From Nocardioides szechwanensis (GTDB lineage Bacteria > Actinomycetota > Actinomycetes > Propionibacteriales > Nocardioidaceae), in NCBI RefSeq assembly GCF_900103935.1, contig NZ_FNIC01000004.1, forward strand, positions 62,001-126,000: 64,000 nt of DNA. The letters are read 5' to 3'. Of this stretch, positions 35,908 to 44,532 are shown one piece after another (the stretch's first letter is position 1; the number at the start of each line of letters is the position of its first letter). The position numbers were made by a program, and so were the translations under genes. A model generated the notes under the pieces. It searched no databases and had not been told where the DNA came from. It was given only the letters and a program-made list of their open reading frames with translations.

Positions 35908-36327
35908 TCAGGACCGGCCGAGCCAGTCGGTCGCCGTCGCCACGGCGCCGGTGACCGCGGCGAGCACCGCGGTCATCGCGAGGAGCGAGCCGCCGGACCC
36001 GAGGTCGTCCCCGAAGAGCACCGCGAGCGCGACCAGGGCGGCGGCGACGACCTGGGCGACCCCCTGCCACGCACCACCCCGGGCTGCCGCCGCACCCCAG
36101 AGGAGCACGGCGCACAGGAGGATGACGGTGATCTTGGTCGCGGCGGCGTGCCCGGTCGCGGGAGCGGACCACAGCGGGGACTGGTCGACGGCGACGAAGG
36201 GGAGGCTCGCGCCGATCGCGAGCAGCCCGAGCAGCACGGCGTTGAGAGGGGCGAACCGGGGCGCGGCGTTCATCGCGGGTCCTTCACTGGTCGTGACGGC
36301 TGACGGGTGCTCCAGGTGCTGGGTCAT
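35908..36327 (-). CDS. Small membrane protein with three TM helices, unknown
   Basis: Up to 139 aa. The start ATG at 36327 overlaps the preceding stop (TGATG), but a second ATG at 36273 has a better ribosome binding site (GAAGGA, 6 nt upstream) and gives 121 aa. Predicted TM helices: NAVLLGLLAIGASLPFVAV, ITVILLCAVLLWGAAAA and VVAAALVALAVLFG, plus a weaker fourth near the C-terminus. It follows the frameshifted gene on the same strand and is probably its partner. No family recognised. Confidence 0.6.
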   Translation of the reverse strand: MTQHLEHPSAVTTSEGPAMNAAPRFAPLNAVLLGLLAIGASLPFVAVDQSPLWSAPATGHAAATKITVILLCAVLLWGAAAARGGAWQGVAQVVAAALVALAVLFGDDLGSGGSLLAMTAVLAAVTGAVATATDWLGRS

Positions 36328-37399
36328 CAGAACCCCAGCAGCGCCTGGAGCGCTTCCTCGCTCCACGTGTCGGTCTCCAGCATGATCCGGACCGCCTCGG
36401 TCAGGTCGGCCCGGCCGTTGGTGAGGTCGGTGCTCAGGTGCCGGAGCTTGCTGAACAGCTCGTACTTCGCCTCCATGACCACGACGCTGTAGGGGTTGTT
36501 GAGCTCGGCGTCCCGGTCGAACTGGGACTGGTCGTAGCTGACCTCGGGGATCGGGTCCTTGGCGGTGTCGGCGAGCGACTCCATCGACGCCAGGATGTTG
36601 TCGATCGTGTAGAAGTCCATCCGGACCTCGCCCACGGCGTCGCTGAGCCGGGCCGGGGGGAGGGTCGACAGCTCGTCGTTGTTCAGGTAGTCCAGCGTGG
36701 TCTGGCCGGCGGCCGTGATCTCGTTCATCCCGGCGTTGAAGTCGTCGCGGAACTCGCCCTCCGCCGCCCAGAAGTCGTTGAGGACGTCGTTGGGGTGCTC
36801 GCCCGAGACGGTCCGCAGCGGTCCCTGTGCGTCGTCGTAGATGCCCTTGGCGGCCTCGATCCCGGCCACGACCGGCTCGACGGCACCCTTGGCCGGCACG
36901 ATGGACGCGATCAGGCCGATGGTGTCCCAGGCCGCGGCGCTGCTGCTGTGCCCGCCGTCGGGGTGGGCAGCGAGCATCGCGTCGCGGACGGACTCGGCCA
37001 GCGACAGGGCGCTCGCCTTCGCGGCGTTGATCGCCGCGGCGTCGGCCGCGCCACAGGCGGCGAGGTCGATGAGGTCCTGGCGCAGGTTGTTGCACAGGAT
37101 GTCGCGGGTCTCGCCGTACCGGCTGTAGAAGGCGTTGAAGGCCTGGCCGTAGTTCTCGGTGTTGGCCTTCTCCACGTCGGCCAGCCAGCCGTGTTGCCGG
37201 TCGACGGCGAGCGGAACGTGACGTGCTGACCGTCGATGAAGTCACCGACGATCCACCCGTCCTCGTAGTTGCCCTCTCGCACCGTGTTGGGCAGGGAGTC
37301 GCCTTCCCAGATGTCCTTCATCGTCCAGTGGACGAACGCGTCGGTGGCGGCCTTCGCGGCCTCTTCGATCAGCTCGTCGAGTTCGGATTGGAAGCTCAT
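36327..37399 (-). pseudogene. Frameshifted gene for a helical protein of unknown function
   Basis: Two frames fit end to end. The first starts at ATG 37399 (MSFQSELDELIEEAAKAATDAF) and runs through HWTMKDIWEGDSLPNTVREGNYEDGW to about TGNTAGW. The second supplies LADVEKANTENYGQAF and about 280 further residues to the stop at 36327. At the join (37181-37188) the sequence has two CTGG units; a third copy would restore one frame of about 358 aa (TAGWLADVEK). The second frame alone starts at a GTG without ribosome binding site. The mostly helical, short N-terminal segment and small downstream membrane protein resemble secretion-linked effector sets, but no family was recognised. A sequencing or assembly error cannot be excluded. 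Confidence 0.6.
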
Positions 37400-37509
37400 G
37401 TCGGTGCTCCAGTGAGGGGGCCGGTGAGGGCGCCTGTGGGGGCTGTTCGGTTCCCTCACTCCTTTCCACAAGTCGACATCCGGAAACCTGCTGGGCTCGC
37501 GGAGCGGAC

Positions 37510-37530
37510 TTGACCTTGACGCTGCGTCAA
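37510..37530 (+). promoter_or_regulatory. MerR-type promoter/operator upstream of the ABC exporter
   Basis: TTGACC (-35, 37510-37515) is followed directly by the perfect inverted repeat TTGACGC-T-GCGTCAA (37516-37530), 18 bp before the ATG at 37548. A palindrome placed in the promoter spacer is the MerR-family arrangement, and a MerR gene is third in this operon. The -10 is not clear. Confidence 0.55.
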
Positions 37531-37547
37531 CGTCGCACGCTGGCCTC

Positions 37548-38141
37548 ATGAGCAACCACAGCACGGCGATCGAGGTCGCCGGGATGACGAAGTCGTACGG
37601 CGACAACACCGTCCTGCGGGGCATCGACCTGACCGTGCCGACCGGCACCGTCTACGCCCTGCTCGGCCCCAACGGCGCCGGGAAGACCACCGTGGTCCGC
37701 ATCCTGTCGACCCTCATGAGCGCCGACGGTGGTGAGGCCCGGGTCGCCGGCTTCGACGTCCGCCGCGAGCCGGACGGCGTACGACGGTCGATCGGCGTCA
37801 CGGGTCAGTTCTCCGCGATCGACGAGCTGCTGACCGGCCGCGAGAACCTCCGGCTGATGGCCGACCTGGCGCACCTCCCTCGGGCCGCCGCCGCTGCCCG
37901 CGCCCGCGAGCTGCTCGAGCGGTTCGGCCTCACCGACGCGGCCGACCGCCGTGCGGCGACGTACTCCGGCGGCATGAAGCGCCGGCTCGACGGCGGACGG
38001 CTGGTCGCGGAGGGGACTCCCGCCGAGCTCAAGTCGCAGGCCGGCGGAGAGACGCTCGACGACGTCTTCCTCGCCCTGACCGGCCATCCCGCCACCCCCG
38101 AGACCGACGAGAACGACCCCGAGCTGGAGGAGATCCGATGA
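37548..38141 (+). CDS. ABC exporter ATPase (DrrA-like) missing Walker B, probably inactive
   Basis: Protein of 197 aa; DrrA-type ATPases are usually 300-330 aa. Walker A (LLGPNGAGKTT) and the signature region (YSGGMKRRLD) are intact. The latter should be followed by Walker B, D-loop and H-loop (LDEPTTGLD...TTQYLEEA), about 60-65 residues; instead it joins in frame to GGRLVAEGTPAEL, the segment normally after the H-loop. The join at about 37990 sits at RLDGG, where a CTCGACGG microhomology would be expected in the parent. The C-terminal accessory domain is also short (QAGGETLDDVFLALTGH). ATP hydrolysis should be impossible without Walker B. It is coupled to the permease gene by an ATGA overlap. 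Confidence 0.85.
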   Translation: MSNHSTAIEVAGMTKSYGDNTVLRGIDLTVPTGTVYALLGPNGAGKTTVVRILSTLMSADGGEARVAGFDVRREPDGVRRSIGVTGQFSAIDELLTGRENLRLMADLAHLPRAAAAARARELLERFGLTDAADRRAATYSGGMKRRLDGGRLVAEGTPAELKSQAGGETLDDVFLALTGHPATPETDENDPELEEIR

Positions 38142-38947
38142 GCTCCCTGACGTACGCCGCCCGCGACTCCGCCACCATGCTGGGCCGCAACCTCAGGCAC
38201 ATGCTGCGCTACCCGTCGCTGACCCTGATGCTGATCGGGCAGCCGGTGCTCTTCCTGGTGCTCTTCGTCTACGTCTTCGGCGCCACGATGGGCGCCGGGC
38301 TCCCGGGCGGCTCTGTCGACGTCGGCGGCGCCGGGGGGCGGGCCGACTACCTCGCCTACATCGCGCCGACGATGGCGCTCCTGACCGTCGCATCCGTGTC
38401 GCTGAGCACGGCGATCTACATCGCGAAGGACGCGACCGAGGGGATCATCGACCGGTTCCGGACGATGCCGATCGCCAAGGCCTCGGTCCTCACGGGGCAC
38501 GTGCTCGCCGCCCTCATCCAGACCGTCGTCGCCCTGGCCGTGGTGCTGCCGTTCGCGGTGCTGCTCGGCTACCGCCCCGGCGCCGGCGTCGTCGGCTGGC
38601 TGGGTGCCGTCGGGCTGCTCCTGCTGCTCGCCGTCGCCCTGACCTGGCTGTGCCTCGCGCTCGGCCTGGCTGCCGGCAGCGTCGAGACCGCCAGCAACTC
38701 GCCGATGTTCCTGATGCTGCTGCCCTTCGTCTCCAGCGGCTTCGTCCCGACCGACTCGATGCCGGCCGGTCTGGCATGGGTCGCGGAGAACCAGCCGTTC
38801 ACCCCGATCATCGACACCCTGCGGGCCTGCCTCGACGGAACCTCGCCGGGTGCCGACGGCTGGTGGGCGATCGGGTGGTGCGTCGTCGTCACCGGTGCGT
38901 CGTACGCCTGGGCTCGTCGCCTGTTCGCGCAGGTTCGGGCAGGCTGA
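38138..38947 (+). CDS. ABC-2 type permease (DrrB-like)
   Basis: Protein of 269 aa with six TM helices and the ABC-2 signature region (SVETASNSPMFLMLLPFVSSGFVPTDSMPAGLAWVAENQPFTPIIDTLR), typical of drug or antibiotic exporters. The start ATG at 38138 overlaps the ATPase stop. The gene looks intact, in contrast to its ATPase partner. It is followed by MerR after 4 bp. Confidence 0.88.
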   Translation: MSSLTYAARDSATMLGRNLRHMLRYPSLTLMLIGQPVLFLVLFVYVFGATMGAGLPGGSVDVGGAGGRADYLAYIAPTMALLTVASVSLSTAIYIAKDATEGIIDRFRTMPIAKASVLTGHVLAALIQTVVALAVVLPFAVLLGYRPGAGVVGWLGAVGLLLLLAVALTWLCLALGLAAGSVETASNSPMFLMLLPFVSSGFVPTDSMPAGLAWVAENQPFTPIIDTLRACLDGTSPGADGWWAIGWCVVVTGASYAWARRLFAQVRAG

Positions 38948-38951
38948 GACC

Positions 38952-39668
38952 GTGCTGACGATCGGCCGGCTGGCGGCGTACTCCGGAGTGACGACGCGCG
39001 CCGTCCGGCACTACCACCAGATCGGGCTGCTTCCCGAGCCCGAGCGGGACGCCTCCGGCTACCGCACGTACGCCGCCCCGGCCGTCGTCCGGCTGATCCG
39101 GATCCGGACCCTCGCCGAGGCGGGCGTCCCGCTCGCGCGAGTGGAGGAGCTGCTGGCCGCCGGTGACAGCCTCGCGCTCCCGGCGTCGGTGACCACCTAC
39201 CTGGACCGGATGCGGACGCTGGGTGCGCCGGAGGTGATGGTCGAGATGGAGCGAGACGCGTGGATCCTGATTGCGGCCCAGATGCCGGAGCAGATGGACG
39301 AGTTCATGGTCCAGAAGGACGCACAGCTCGACGACCCACTGATGCGGCGCTTCCTGGCGGCCATCGGCGCGGTGATCGCCGGCGACGACGAGTCCGAGGA
39401 CGTGTTGGCCGAGATCGCCGACCTGGTGGTCGAGATGGCCGAACAGGCCGCGGCCCGGGGCGAGCTCGACGGGCAGGACGACGCGCTGCCGGACAGCTCC
39501 TTCGCCGACCTCCTCGACACCGTGGTCCTCACCGCCGGCCCGCGACTGGTCCGGCTCCGCGACCGGATCCAGGAGCTCATGCTCGAGCGCGGCTGGAGCG
39601 GCCTGGTCAAGATGGAACGAGTGGGTCAGCCGGACAGGGCAAGTGACGGGGGCATGAACAGCCCATGA
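38952..39668 (+). CDS. MerR family regulator
   Basis: Protein of 238 aa. The N-terminal MerR winged helix is intact (LTIGRLAAYSGVTTRAVRHYHQIGLLPEPERDASGYRTY); the effector domain is long and acidic, as in drug-sensing members. The start GTG at 38952 lies 4 bp after the permease stop. It probably acts on the repeat at 37516-37530 upstream of the operon. Confidence 0.88.
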   Translation: MLTIGRLAAYSGVTTRAVRHYHQIGLLPEPERDASGYRTYAAPAVVRLIRIRTLAEAGVPLARVEELLAAGDSLALPASVTTYLDRMRTLGAPEVMVEMERDAWILIAAQMPEQMDEFMVQKDAQLDDPLMRRFLAAIGAVIAGDDESEDVLAEIADLVVEMAEQAAARGELDGQDDALPDSSFADLLDTVVLTAGPRLVRLRDRIQELMLERGWSGLVKMERVGQPDRASDGGMNSP

Positions 39669-39718
39669 GCAGGTACGCGCCACCGTAACCACGGGAGCCG
39701 CTCGGGCGTTCCACCTGC

Positions 39719-41668
39719 GTGCACCCCGACGACCCGGCCACCCCTGACGCCTCTCGACGGGGGCTCCGACGCCGCACCGTGCTGCGCGGCAGCGGCCTGG
39801 CCGGGCTCGCTCTCGGCACCGTCGCGGTCGAACCGGCCGCCGGGACGGGACCGGACGCACAGGACGCCCGTCGCTACTCCCGGCGACTCCCGGCCGGCTG
39901 GACCTACCCCGTGGCCGAGCGGCTGCTGCCGTTCGGTCACGGCGTCATGTCCGGTGACCCGCTCGCGCACCGGGTGGTGCTGTGGACCCGGATCACCATC
40001 CCGGACCGCCGAGGGTGGGACGCCACGCTCGTTCCGGACCCGCAGGGCATCCGGCGGGTCCGGGTGCGCTGGCGGATCGCCACCGACCCGGCCCTGCGCC
40101 ACGTCGTACGGCGTGGGGAGGTGGTGACCGACGCGCGACGCGACTGGACGGTCAAGGTCGACGCCGACCGGCTGCCCTCGGCGACGACGCTCTACTACGC
40201 GTTCGAGGCGCTCGGGTGGCGCTCACCGATCGGTCGGACCCGTACCGCACCGAGCATCACGGACCCGGTGCGCGCGCTGACGGTGGCGCACGTGGCCTGC
40301 ACCTCGTGGTGGCACGACGTCTTCAACTCCTACGACCGGATCGGCGACCGCCGTGACCTCGACCTGGTCACCCACGCCGGCGACCACGTCTACGACAACT
40401 CCGGTGGGCACCCCGCGTCGCGCTTCTGGAAGGGCCAGCGCGGCTGGGACACCGACATCGACAACGCCGACTGGAGCACCGTGGCGCAGGCCCGTCGCCG
40501 CTACGCGCTCTACTACGCCGACCCAGCGCTGATCCGGGCCCATCACGCGGCGCCGTTCGCGATCATGGCCGACCAGCACGACTACGACCCAGGTCTGCGC
40601 GGCGAGCAGGTCACCCTGACCACCGAGCAGGCCGGCTCGGTGCTCTTCGAGTGGACACCGATCCGTCCGCCGATCCCCGACGGCTCGGGGCGCTTCCCGC
40701 CGTCGCCCGGACCTGACCGGAACCTGCCGATCCCCCGAGGGCGCGACGCGCTCTACTCCTACCGGGTGCTCCCGTTCGGACGGACCGCGGACGTGGTGCT
40801 GATCGACGTACGCCGCTTCGCCGGGGTCGAGGGACAGGAGTCCCAGGTGCTGGGTGACGCCCAGTGGGCCTGGCTCGAACGCACCCTGCTGGCCAGCAAG
40901 AAGCGTGGGGTGCGGCACCGTGTGGTCGTCAACCAGGTGAACCTGAGTCAGCTGCGGGCGTTCAACCTGCCGTTCGCCGAGCAGCTCTCGCAGGCGTTCG
41001 GGCTCGATCTCAATGCCCCCGAAGGGGAGATCTACACGACCGGGTGGGGTGGGCACCCGGCGGAGCGCACCCGGCTGTTCCGGTTCCTGCGGGAGCACCG
41101 CATCATCGACAACGTCGTCCTGTCCGGCGACTCCCACGGGTTCTTCGGATCCGACCTCGTCGAGGACTCCCAGGCCCCCAGCTACGAGCCCCTGACCGGC
41201 GGCGGACTGCTCGGGGCTGTGGGCGTCGAGATGGTCGGGTCGACGATGGGTCGTCCCGGTGGTCAGGACGTGATCGCCGAGGAGCTCTACTTCGCCGAGA
41301 CCGGGGGTAGCCGCGGCGCGGCCTTCACCGACGCCGCGACGTACGACGCCAGGCACCGCCCGGCCGCGCTGGCACCGACGCTGGCACTGGAGGAGGCGGC
41401 AAAGGTGGCCAACCCCAACCTGCGCTACTTCAACTGGAAGGCGGAGTACGGCCACTCGCTGGTGCACCTTCGCACCGACCGTGCGGTGATCGAGTGCTGG
41501 CAGACACCGCAGCGAACCCGGTCCGACGAGGCGAGGCTGCTCGCGCAGTTCGAGTCGATGATCGGGCGCCCGCACCTGGCGCCGGTGGCCGATGCCGAGC
41601 CGGTGCGCGGGCCTGACCGTGGGAGGCTCGCGCCGGCGGCGCGGGTGACGCGGGTCCGGCGCCGCTGA
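39719..41668 (+). CDS. Secreted PhoD-like alkaline phosphatase/phosphodiesterase
   Basis: Protein of 649 aa exported by the Tat system: RRRTVLRGSGLAGLALG carries the twin Arg and hydrophobic core. The N-terminal beta domain (GVMSGDPLAHRVVLWTRI) and the metallophosphatase domain of the PhoD family follow, with VACTSWWHDVFNSY, HAGDHVYDN, MADQHDYDPG and VLSGDSHGFFGSD. These supply the metal ligands of the Ca/Fe site. The start is GTG at 39719. It presumably releases phosphate from organic esters outside the cell. No PHO box was identified. Confidence 0.86.
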   Translation: MHPDDPATPDASRRGLRRRTVLRGSGLAGLALGTVAVEPAAGTGPDAQDARRYSRRLPAGWTYPVAERLLPFGHGVMSGDPLAHRVVLWTRITIPDRRGWDATLVPDPQGIRRVRVRWRIATDPALRHVVRRGEVVTDARRDWTVKVDADRLPSATTLYYAFEALGWRSPIGRTRTAPSITDPVRALTVAHVACTSWWHDVFNSYDRIGDRRDLDLVTHAGDHVYDNSGGHPASRFWKGQRGWDTDIDNADWSTVAQARRRYALYYADPALIRAHHAAPFAIMADQHDYDPGLRGEQVTLTTEQAGSVLFEWTPIRPPIPDGSGRFPPSPGPDRNLPIPRGRDALYSYRVLPFGRTADVVLIDVRRFAGVEGQESQVLGDAQWAWLERTLLASKKRGVRHRVVVNQVNLSQLRAFNLPFAEQLSQAFGLDLNAPEGEIYTTGWGGHPAERTRLFRFLREHRIIDNVVLSGDSHGFFGSDLVEDSQAPSYEPLTGGGLLGAVGVEMVGSTMGRPGGQDVIAEELYFAETGGSRGAAFTDAATYDARHRPAALAPTLALEEAAKVANPNLRYFNWKAEYGHSLVHLRTDRAVIECWQTPQRTRSDEARLLAQFESMIGRPHLAPVADAEPVRGPDRGRLAPAARVTRVRRR

Positions 41669-41711
41669 CGTCGGGTGCGACTCCGCTTTCGTGCGGTGGC
41701 AGATTGGTGAC

Positions 41712-42596
41712 GTGAAGACACGCCACCTCGGAAACCAGACCACCGGACGCATCGAGGTCGGGGCCATCGGCCTCGGTCTGATGACCTTCGACCAGACCGG
41801 CACCCAGCCCCGCGAGCAGCTCGCGGCCACGGTGCGTGCGGCGCTCGACGCGGGCGTCACCCTCTTCGACACCGCGGACGCCTACGGTCCCGGCGACGAG
41901 CTGGGCGCGGCCGCCCAGGGTGCGAACGAACGCCTCATCGCCGGGCTCCTCGACGAGCTCGGCGTCCGCGACCAGGTCCTGCTGGCCACCAAGGGCGGCC
42001 ACGTGCGGACGGAGGGTGGGGGCTGGGGCACCGACAGCTCTGCCGCCCATCTCCACGAGGCCGTCGACGCCAGCCTCGAGCGTCTCGGGGTCGAGCAGAT
42101 CGCGCTCTGGCAGCACCACCGCCCGTCGTCGAAGACGCCGTACGACGAGGTGATCGGCACGCTCAAGGAGATCCACGACTCGGGCAAGGTGCGGATGATC
42201 GGGCTGTCCAACGCCGACCCCGAGCAGATCCGCGCCGCGCACGCCGTCCTGGGTGACGCGCTGGTGAGCGTGCAGAACCAGTTCTCGCCGAAGTTCCGCA
42301 GCAGCCGTCCCGAGATCGACGTCTGCGACGAGCTCGGGCTGGCGTTCCTGCCGTGGAGCCCGCTCGGCGGGCTCTCGGACGCCAAGGAGCTGGCCGAGCA
42401 GCACCCGGCCTTCGCCGAGGTCGCGGCTGCGCGCGGAGTGAGCGCCCAGCAGGTCGCGCTGGCCTGGGAGCTGGCGCAGTCGCCGGTCGTGATCCCGATC
42501 CCCGGCGCCAAGCGTCCCCAGTCGGTCACCGACTCCGCCGCCGCCGCCGACCTCGACCTCACCCCCGACGAGCTCGCCCGCCTCGACGCCGACTGA
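41712..42596 (+). CDS. Aldo/keto reductase
   Basis: Protein of 294 aa, (alpha/beta)8 barrel NADPH-dependent oxidoreductase. Catalytic residues of the family are visible: Asp and Tyr in LFDTADAYGPG, Lys in LLATKGGH and His in LWQHHRP. The cofactor-binding C-terminal segment is VVIPIPGAKRPQSV. The start used is GTG at 41712 (VKTRHLGNQ); an earlier GTG at 41691 is also open. The substrate is unknown. Confidence 0.88.
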   Translation: MKTRHLGNQTTGRIEVGAIGLGLMTFDQTGTQPREQLAATVRAALDAGVTLFDTADAYGPGDELGAAAQGANERLIAGLLDELGVRDQVLLATKGGHVRTEGGGWGTDSSAAHLHEAVDASLERLGVEQIALWQHHRPSSKTPYDEVIGTLKEIHDSGKVRMIGLSNADPEQIRAAHAVLGDALVSVQNQFSPKFRSSRPEIDVCDELGLAFLPWSPLGGLSDAKELAEQHPAFAEVAAARGVSAQQVALAWELAQSPVVIPIPGAKRPQSVTDSAAAADLDLTPDELARLDAD

Positions 42597-42618
42597 CCTT
42601 CTCCTGTGGATGACCGAG

Positions 42619-42683
42619 GGAAAGTCCGGAACGTTATCGACGCGAATCGGGCGGTTTCAGGTCGATAACGTGCCGTACTTTCC
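42619..42683. repeat. 23-bp-arm inverted repeat between AKR and P450 genes
   Basis: The left arm 42619-42641 (GGAAAGTCCGGAACGTTATC...) and right arm 42661-42683 (...GATAACGTGCCGTACTTTCC) pair over 23 bp with two mismatches; CGTTATCGAC / GTCGATAACG is a perfect inner 10 bp. The loop is 19 nt. It could be a terminator for the AKR gene, but the AT-rich long arms look more like a small palindromic mobile or protein-binding element. Confidence 0.5.
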
Positions 42684-42774
42684 GGAGATGGCGGGTTGAC
42701 GTAGGGCGAGCCGGGGCTGACTCGGGGTGCTTCCCGATACCAGGACTGGGCTCCGGTCTGGAAAACTGCTCGGC

Positions 42775-44073
42775 ATGGGGATCCTCAGCAACGTCAAGCG
42801 CCGGGTGGCGACGCGCCTCCTCGCGCGTTCGACCCGCAACGGGATCGACCTGCGCAAGCTGAGGTTCCTGCCCGACTCGATCACCATGCCGCTCAAGCGC
42901 GACGGGCTCGACCCCCTGCCGGAGATGGCCCAGGTACGCGCCGAGGCGCCGGTGAAGAAGCTCGCCGAGATGTTCGGCAAGGGCATCTGGCTGGTCTCGG
43001 GGTACGACGAGGCGCGCACACTGCTCGCCAGCGGTGACGCGCTCTCCAACGACCTGGGGCAGTTCGTGTCACAGGAGGGTCGGGACCCCTCCGAGCAGAT
43101 CGGTGGGCTCGGGATGACCGACCCGCCCCTGCACACCGCGCTGCGCCGCTACCTCACGCCCGAGTTCACCAAGCACCGCCTGGCCCGGCTCGAGCCGGCG
43201 ATCGAGCGGATCGTCGACGCGCGCCTCGACGCGATGGCCGAGCTCGGTCCCGAGGTCGACCTCGTCGACCAGTTCGCGTTCCCGATCCCGTTCGAGGTCA
43301 TCTGCGAGCTCCTCGACCTGCCCGTCGACGACCGCGCCCGCTTCCACAGCCTCGGCGCGGCCCGCTTCGACCTCTCCCAGGGCGGCGCCGGCGTCTTCGG
43401 GGCCGCCGCCCACACCCGGGAGTTCCTGATCAGCTCGGTCGCCAAGCAGCGGCTGGACCCCGGTGAGGGACTGATCGGCGCGCTGCTGCGCGACCACGGC
43501 GACGAGCTGGACGACGTCACTCTCGGTGGCCTCGCCGACGGGGTGTTCCTCGGTGGCTACGAGACCTCCGCGAGCATGCTCGCGCTGGGCACCTACCTGC
43601 TCGCCCAGCACCCCGAGGGGATGGCGGTCATGCGCACCGGCGACGACGCCGACGTCGACCGCATCGTCGAGGAGCTGCTGCGGCACCTGACCGTCGTACA
43701 GCTGGCGTTCGTGCGTTTCGCCCGCGACGACATGGAGATCGCCGGCCACCAGGTCAAGGCCGGCGACGTCCTGGGCATCTCGCTGCTGGGCGCCAACCGC
43801 GACCCGTCCTTCACGCCCGACCCCGACACGTTCGACCCGCTGCGCGCCCCTACGCGCCACCTGGCGTTCGGCCACGGCCTGCACCGCTGTGTCGGCGCCG
43901 AGCTCGCGCGGATGGAGCTGCGGATCGCCCTGCGCGGCCTGGCCCGGCGCTTCCCCGACCTGCGCGTGACCGACGTGGACGGACTGGAGTTCCGCAAGCT
44001 CTCCGCTGTGTACGGCGTCGAGGCGCTCCCGGTCCGGCTCTTCGACGACACGACCGCCGAGCTCCCGGTCTGA
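42775..44073 (+). CDS. Cytochrome P450
   Basis: Protein of 432 aa. The haem loop is FGHGLHRCVGAELA with Cys372; the I-helix is FLGGYETSASML, and the K-helix EELLRHL (ExxR). The start is ATG at 42775 (MGILSNVKRRVATRLLARS), a basic amphipathic N-terminus. A ferredoxin partner is not adjacent. A convergent limonene-epoxide-hydrolase-like gene lies 11 bp beyond its end, so the two may work on related lipophilic substrates, although they are on opposite strands. Confidence 0.92.
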   Translation: MGILSNVKRRVATRLLARSTRNGIDLRKLRFLPDSITMPLKRDGLDPLPEMAQVRAEAPVKKLAEMFGKGIWLVSGYDEARTLLASGDALSNDLGQFVSQEGRDPSEQIGGLGMTDPPLHTALRRYLTPEFTKHRLARLEPAIERIVDARLDAMAELGPEVDLVDQFAFPIPFEVICELLDLPVDDRARFHSLGAARFDLSQGGAGVFGAAAHTREFLISSVAKQRLDPGEGLIGALLRDHGDELDDVTLGGLADGVFLGGYETSASMLALGTYLLAQHPEGMAVMRTGDDADVDRIVEELLRHLTVVQLAFVRFARDDMEIAGHQVKAGDVLGISLLGANRDPSFTPDPDTFDPLRAPTRHLAFGHGLHRCVGAELARMELRIALRGLARRFPDLRVTDVDGLEFRKLSAVYGVEALPVRLFDDTTAELPV

Positions 44074-44084
44074 GGGGTCGGGCG

Positions 44085-44489
44085 CTACTTGCGTCCCGGC
44101 AGCAGCGCCAGCGCCAGACCCTTGAGGCTGGCGCCCAGGAAGTTGGCCTCGCTGAAGTGGTCGTCCCACAGCACGACCAGCCCGTCGCTCACCCGGAACG
44201 TCCCGCAGACCCAGAACTCCGTCTCGAACCGGCCGTAGCGCAGCACGTCGGTGCGGTCGGTCAGCACGATGTCCCCGTCCGCCGCGACGTGGTGCATGCG
44301 GGCCTCGAAGCCGACCCCCCGCTTCTCCATGTCGCGCAGCAGGCCGCCCACGCGGGACCGGCCGCGGACCGTGGGCAGCCCCGAGTTACGCCACTCGACG
44401 TCCTCGTGGAGCAGCGCGATGGCGGCGTCGGACTGGCCGTCGGCCAACAGGGACAGGAGGTCGCGGACGACCTGTGCGGATTCGGTCAT
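44085..44489 (-). CDS. Limonene-1,2-epoxide hydrolase-like (SnoaL-fold) protein
   Basis: Protein of 134 aa with the LEH/EphG subgroup pattern: ALLHEDVEWRNSGLPTVRGR, AADGDIVLTDRTDVLRYG and FWVCGTFRVSDGLVVLWDDHF. The Arg/Asp residues in the last two blocks match the catalytic Asp-Arg-Asp set of this epoxide hydrolase family (M. tuberculosis Rv2740). The start is ATG at 44489, 5 nt after TACCGT (leaderless). Oxidation by the neighbouring P450 could supply an epoxide (inference). Confidence 0.78.
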   Translation of the reverse strand: MTESAQVVRDLLSLLADGQSDAAIALLHEDVEWRNSGLPTVRGRSRVGGLLRDMEKRGVGFEARMHHVAADGDIVLTDRTDVLRYGRFETEFWVCGTFRVSDGLVVLWDDHFSEANFLGASLKGLALALLPGRK

Positions 44490-44519
44490 GAGGCACGGTA
44501 CCCAGGACCCGAGCAGGGC

Positions 44520-44525
44520 TAGCCT
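44520..44525 (+). promoter_or_regulatory. -10 hexamer of leaderless promoter for the DUF1801 gene
   Basis: TAGCCT ends 7 nt before GTG 44533, without a ribosome binding site. Confidence 0.55.
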
Positions 44526-44532
44526 GTGATCC

